Shown here piece by piece: positions 58,746-64,000 of a stretch of DNA of 64,000 bases. Position 1 is the stretch's first letter, and every line of letters starts with the position of its first letter. The stretch comes from Lepturacanthus savala (taxonomy: Eukaryota > Chordata > Actinopteri > Scombriformes > Trichiuridae), in the NCBI GenBank assembly GCA_030544235.1, contig CM060466.1, positions 35,386,582 through 35,450,581 on the forward strand, written 5' to 3'. A program made the position numbers and the translations under genes. The notes beneath the pieces are model-generated. The model was not told the DNA's origin. It saw only the letters and a list, made by a program, of their open reading frames with translations, and made no database searches.

Positions 58746-59044
58746 GGGATAAAGATAAGTTGCATTTGCAATAATATCACAATGTGAAAAAACACAATTT
58801 TCTAACCACAGCATGTGTGATTACAACATGATGACACATGTGACGTGAGTGAAAGTGTGCTGCATCGACTCTTCACGCTGACCTTTAACCTGACCTTTAA
58901 CCAGTTGTACAATGACCTCTGGCTCCACAAAAACAATCAGAGCCAGACAGAGCTGAGACTTTAGAGTGGAAGAGGAGCAGCAGATGGTGTGGAACTACTT
59001 TTCTACTTCTACATACGGAGCTACAGACCCCTACGTCATAGGCT

Positions 59045-59120
59045 GACTGACAGTTCAGCTCCTCCAGGGCTGTGATTGGTCAGTTCAGCTCCTCCAGGGC
59101 TGTGATTGGTCAGTTCAGCC
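59045..59120. repeat. 30-bp direct repeat
   Basis: Two and a half copies of CAGTTCAGCTCCTCCAGGGC followed by TGTGATTGGT; the copies are identical. Each carries an inverted CCAAT (ATTGG). Confidence 0.85.
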
Positions 59121-59159
59121 GTGGTGGTCTACAAGTCGCCTCCACAAACGGAGGCCAGG

Positions 59160-59475
59160 GGAAGAAAAAATAAAAGTTTGGTATCAATAGTCTGTTGTTT
59201 TTTCTGTCACCTGCCCTTCATCATCATTTGCAATAAAATTATTTTCTCTTTGGTATCAATGAACTCCAAACACAAACGCTGCATCCTGGTACAAGAAGAA
59301 AGGGGAAAAAACAGAAAAAGAAAAAACTGGTACATTCAGTCTGGAATGTGTGATATAGGAGTGTGTGGTTTGTTTTTTGCCTGTTTTTTCTGTCATGTGG
59401 TGCATGTTAGTTTTTTTTTACCTGGTGTACAGTTGCTGCTGTGAAGAGGAAGCATTGATTCATCTGACCAACGTT
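59160..59475 (-). repeat. Inverted relative of the hAT interior at 5.5-5.95 kb
   Basis: The reverse complement of 59435-59475 (GATGAATCAATGCTTCCTCT) matches 5503-5525, and the body shares the GTCTGGAATGTGTGATATAG and GTATCAATGAACTCC themes with the repeated unit there. hAT termini are not visible at this locus. Confidence 0.65.
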
Positions 59476-62089
59476 ACAGCTACATATGCAGCAGTATAAA
59501 CTAGACTTTACTCTATCATCCTCTGGTTTTCCTATCTTCATCATTTCCTTTCCTGCGTGTCTCATTTATCTTCGTTTCTATTTTTTTTTCTTTTTCTCCC
59601 CAGTGGATTGCTATATTTCCTTCAGTTTTCAAACCTTTTAATCTCCTCTTGATGTGTAATGGAATGTTTTTTCTTTTAGGTGAATGTTCTCTAAAGAGAC
59701 GTTATTTATTTAGCATTTTTATTCTTTATTTAGCCATTATTTATTAGCTTCTCACTCAAAATAGTGACTCTGCATCACAAGGAGTGCAGAAACAAGTGGG
59801 AGTTGCTGAGAAGATGAGAAAATCAAAGAGTAAAGAAAACAGGAGAAAAGAGAATAAAAGATCAAGTAGAACAACGAGCAGAATAATGAAAGAGAATGGG
59901 ATGAAAAGGGGAATTAGAGAGAGATTTTGTCCAGATAAGTACTACTGACCTAGTTTGTCTCCATAGAATGTGTCTGTGTGAGGGAGAGATGATGATGGTT
60001 ATGACATTCATAGACTGAGAACAGAAAATCTGACAGTTTGTGCATCTTACTCATACACTTGCATACACACACTCTAGATGTGATTCATTTCAGTGGCCTC
60101 TGTGCTCAGTGAGCTAGAAAATCAATGGTTTAATGGTCTTAGGCTGTTTGGGGTGCTTATGCAGTGAAGATGTTTGTGTGTGGCGGTCAAGTGAAGTAGT
60201 GATAACTGATGTGTGGAAGCCATCTAATGTTTAATGTGAGGTATATAAATAGCTCTTTGCATCAGTTACTCATTGGATTTTGTTTAACTGCTTAATTTTA
60301 CAGTCATTATTATGAACCAGGCCTTTATTTGAAAATGAATATTCTAATTATTTCTAATTCCCTGTTTAATAAGGTCATAAGTAAGTAAGTATTCATAAGT
60401 ATTCAAATCTTTTCGCTGTTCTCAGATTAGTTTTCTTTGTGGTTTTATTTTGATGTATTTTGACGCAACTGCACTTGCTAATGAATTCCAACTGGTTCAA
60501 GTTTGCATAGCAACCTCCACAGCTGGATTCTAAGCATATGCAAATGTTTTAGTATCATATTCCATCATAGTCTAATCAGATCTACCATTAGTCCACTTAT
60601 AATGTTTAAGGTAAATAAAATAATAAACCTCTGCAGTATTAGGATACAATAAACAGAATGCATTGTATCTTACCACAAAAACTCTGAGGTGAAAGATTAA
60701 GATCCCAAACTTCCACAGATGATGGTGAGTCTAGTGGCTGGTTTTATATTTCTGTCTCTGCCTTTTTTTATTACACAGAGATAAACTTTATTATCTTGAC
60801 ATATTTATTTAGAACAATGCCTCGGAAAAATAATTTACTTTCAAAACATGAACTATATAATAGAAAGTCTACTTTTTGCCAGCTGCCGTGCCCCCCTTTA
60901 TTTTTCAGCACCTTTTTCACAAGTGTTTCTTTAGTTTGGATTCAGCACTGTTGGTTATGTGTGTGTGTGTTTAATTACTGGTGCTATGATCCCTTATCCA
61001 GGATAACTTTAGCCCTAACCCAGGATTCTAACCCTGTCATTCTAAGTGAATCTCCTCCCTCATTAGTGTGTGTTGTCTGAAGTAAAGAAGAAACTCAGCA
61101 GAATCACATTCCATACATCGCTCTTCTTTATCATCTGGCACCTTCTTTTTTGTTTGTTGGAGGAGGAAGAGAAAACGAAAAGGGAAAAGTAAAGGAGGAG
61201 AAGTAGAAGTTGGAGGAGTCTGATGAAATTAGACGAAAATGAAAATGCGCAGACTGCGAAGTGAATTTCTCACAGAGCCAGTGATGTCAGGAGAATCTCA
61301 ACACTGATAGGCTGCGTCATTCAGCCACAAAGTTCAATACTTTTACCTGGACATGATGGAGGTGAAGAGCTGACCATGTCACATCTAATCCTGTCTTTGC
61401 ACTGACTTCACATGTAATTTTCACATCTCAGTGCACAGCGGTGTGAACCCATGTCTGGGGTGAACGCACCTTTGAGTCCTACAAATAAAGCAGCTCTACC
61501 CTCTGTTACTGTTGTTGTTTTAAGGAAGTTAAGAAAGGAAAGACATTAATTGCTGTACCTGTAGGTGTAAAGAACCCTGAAACTGGTAGGATCCGGTTGT
61601 CACACCAAACCACAAACTACATATCACTTTATAGACCAGACAACTCCTACAATTCACACTAAAAAACAACAAATAAATAGCAAAAAAATGTTTTTTCTGT
61701 AAACGCACAAAGTCAGTACTGCTGCTGTAAAATATCACCAGATCTGTTATATTCCATATCTTTTGTTTGCATTGCTTTATTTAGTACAGGCCAAGAGTCA
61801 AACCTGTAGATTCAACAGCACCTGGCTATGTACCAACTTTGGACTTTCAAAGCAGTCAGGAAAATGTTTTGGCATTATAATATTTTTATTTTACTTCATT
61901 GTACATGCGGTTGTTCCATAGAATTGAGTGTTTTAAATGCAGACAGCAGCCCAACTTATGAATACAGTAGTTTCCTAGGGGCAGTTCATAATTGTTGTTA
62001 TATGGGTCAGTGACAAATAATGTTTGGCAAGATGAGAAAGTCAAACATTTTTTAAAATACAGCTTTAAGAAGCTGGAGAGCTCCTGGAG
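59476..62089. other. No gene recognised in about 2.6 kb
   Basis: Ordinary AT-rich DNA. 62005-62060 carries the dispersed GGGTCAGTGACAAATAATG motif also seen at 51880. The 94-codon ORF at 60796-61080 is not recognised. Confidence 0.45.
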
Positions 62090-62935
62090 CTGCCACCTTA
62101 CCGCGGTGGAGGGGTTAGCGTGTTTCAATGATCAAGGAGGTATGTTGTTGGGTCACCCATGGCATCAGGTCCAAGGTGAGGGACCAGACAAAGCACAGCT
62201 CAAACCCCCTGATGATGACTAACAGAAATGGGTCTATGTTCACGCTGCCTGGGCCTTCATTCATGGGGCCTGGCCTGGCTGATGTAGGCCACCCTCCCCA
62301 TGGGCTCACCACCTTTGGAGGGGGCCACAGGGCGAGGATGAGGACAGAATTGGGTGGCATTCGGCAGCAGGGATCCTGGTGGATCCTGGTGGTCTGACCC
62401 CCGGCTGCAGAAACTGGCTCTGGGGACATGGAACATGACCTCTCTGGTGGGGAAGGAGCCTGAGCTGGTGCTGAGGTCCAGAGGTACCAACTAGATATAG
62501 TCGGGCTCGCCTCGACGCACGGTGTGGGCTCCGATTCAGTTTCCTGGAGAGGGGTTGGACTCTCTACCACTCTGGAGTGAAGACCAGAGCTGGGGTAGGA
62601 ATGCCTGTTTCCCTCCAGCTTGTGTCTGTACATAGCCTCGCTGAATCTCCTGTCAGATCTTCACTCACGTCCCAGGGGAGGTGGGGGACATTGAGTCCGA
62701 GTGGACCTTGTTCCGTGCCTCCATTGTTGATGTGGCCAACTGGAGCTGTGGCTGTAAGGTCATCTGTGGCATTCCTCGAGACGGCAGGTGGACACCAGCA
62801 GTGAAGGATGCCGTCAAGCTGAAGAAGGAGTCCTACAGAACCTTCTTGGCCTTGGGGACTCCTAAAGTAGCTGATGGGTAATGACTTGCCAAGCAGAGCG
62901 TGGTCTTGGTGGTTGCGGAGGCCAAAACTCAGAAG
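62090..62935 (+). pseudogene. APE-type non-LTR retrotransposon fragment, internally deleted
   Basis: The plus strand near 62400-62460 encodes the start of an endonuclease (LALGTWNMTSLVGKEPELV), preceded by a long conserved 5' leader. After stops and deletions, 62665-62880 encodes the linker before the reverse transcriptase: GDIESEWTLFRASIVDVANW, then WTPAVKDAVKLKKESYRTFL. The catalytic middle of the endonuclease (about 170 residues) and the whole reverse transcriptase are missing. Overlapping minus ORFs of 172 and 125 codons are antisense shadows. The clade is not assigned with confidence. Confidence 0.78.
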
Positions 62936-64000
62936 GTTCATTTTGTCTGTTTTGTGGTTTTGCTCGCTTGCTTCCTTGTTAACTTCATGTTACTATGGCC
63001 CCTCTGTAAATATTTAATTCCTGCTGCTATTTCAGGAAGTGGACACTTCTTCAGGTGGAGATACAAAGTTGATTTGACTACGATGTTCTTCACATCCTGA
63101 TGTTTCACTAACATAAAGTAATGTGTGTTTCCGTCTGGAGAATGTTCTATCCAACGTTAATGCAGCTTCACTCATCTCCATCTGACGAGACAAAAGGAAA
63201 AGGAAGTGGAACATTTTGGATGTTTCACTGCTGCTGATCTGCAGTGATTTTAGTGAATTTGTATGAAGAAAATCCCCAAAAAACTACTTCAATCCAGGTT
63301 AAAAACACATTGTGTACTGCTCTCTCTATGTGTTTTGCTCCCGGAGCGTTAACGTAGATTAAACAGTCGGCCAAACTCCTTTTCAAGAGCCAGGAAAATG
63401 AGCGTGCTTGCTCCTTTATTAACTTCACATTCACAATGGCAACATGAATTGGAGTGAAACTACAAAAGAAAGAAAATAACATCACTGTTACTTACTGCAC
63501 TGTGTTTAGCTTATAGAATTAGCAACAGATGCTAACGTCAACCGTAATGCTAACGCACGTCAGCTTAACGCAACATTACTGTAGTAGTTACTGGAAATAT
63601 TCTACTGTCAAAATACTCAAAACATTGCTAAACTTATACCAAAGAAATATCTGACAAAAGAGGCAAACTGTGATACTTACAGTCATTGCTTTCTGGCGGG
63701 TTCATTAATCACCTTACCGTACATTAGCGATCATGCTTTGTTTACTGTATGAACTTCCTGTATAGAATTAAAGGAACACTACTTCCTGTGTCAAAGTGCA
63801 TCACACATCATATCAAAGAATAAGTAGAAAACTTATTAAAAGGCACATTTCCTTTCTTTAGAACCTTATAAAATTCTTTTAACAAACGTATTATTATTTT
63901 TATTCAAGTTAAACTCAAACTCTTCAGGTGGAGCAGAACACTCCCCGTCTGGCATTTAATGCCACTTTTAACACTCAAATGTCCACACTTGACCCTCGGC
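62936..64000. other. No feature recognised to the window end
   Basis: AT-rich DNA; the 86-codon minus ORF at 63225-63485 and others are unrecognised. A gene might begin beyond the window edge, but nothing visible shows it. Confidence 0.45.

Noticed and set aside
62115..62633. 172-codon minus-strand ORF
   Set aside because: Antisense of the plus-strand LINE leader and endonuclease region.

Overview
The window looks like teleost fish nuclear DNA. It carries Tc1/mariner, hAT, piggyBac-like, Ty3/gypsy, L2/Maui-type LINE and tRNA-derived SINE relics of the kinds common in fish, set in AT-rich, microsatellite-rich DNA. There are no operons, no ribosome binding sites and no dense coding. The species cannot be named from sequence alone. 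Almost every open reading frame is either transposon debris or a product of tandem repeats that happen to lack stop codons.

Layout. 0-2 kb: an 18/21-bp minisatellite interrupted by a LINE fragment. 2-6.2 kb: dispersed repeats and a 0.94-kb hAT element. 6.3-8 kb: the C-terminal half of a Ty3/gypsy pol on the minus strand. 8.6-18.4 kb: a very large satellite built from the pentamer ATTGT and its variants (about 8.9 kb), whose right third is a nearly identical 3.4-3.5 kb tandem duplication that includes a 0.43-kb non-satellite spacer. 19.9-26.7 kb: a transposon graveyard with a SINE, an old Tc1, a gypsy LTR plus gag (plus strand), two internally deleted gypsy copies (minus strand) and an L1 endonuclease piece. 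26.6-28 kb: hAT-like palindromic DNA.

At 28.24-28.65 kb lies the only good candidate for a cellular gene. A CpG-rich promoter with a ZNF143/THAP11-type motif and CCAAT boxes precedes a 43-codon first exon that encodes a signal peptide ending in GGSQKKKE and is followed by a splice donor. This best fits the OST3/OST6 family (TUSC3 more than MAGT1), oxidoreductase subunits of the ER oligosaccharyltransferase. I found no second exon, so the remaining 35 kb may be its first intron; that is inference.

28.6-64 kb is repeat-rich non-coding DNA: piggyBac-like TTAA elements (one hosting a hAT MITE), L2 fragments, a 39-bp minisatellite (37.1-37.9 kb), a 26-bp telomere-like minisatellite (41.4-41.9 kb), a solo LTR with perfect 5-bp target duplication (42.2-42.7 kb), MITEs, a 33-bp minisatellite (49.1-49.7 kb) between two telomere-like tracts, and a cluster of Tc1 elements set in (TA)n tracts (53.2-58.4 kb). 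One of those Tc1 copies contains a nested hAT and a nested SINE, both with clean target-site duplications. The adjacent Tc1 transposase gene is broken by only a few visible lesions. No rRNA genes, functional tRNA genes or CRISPR arrays were seen.
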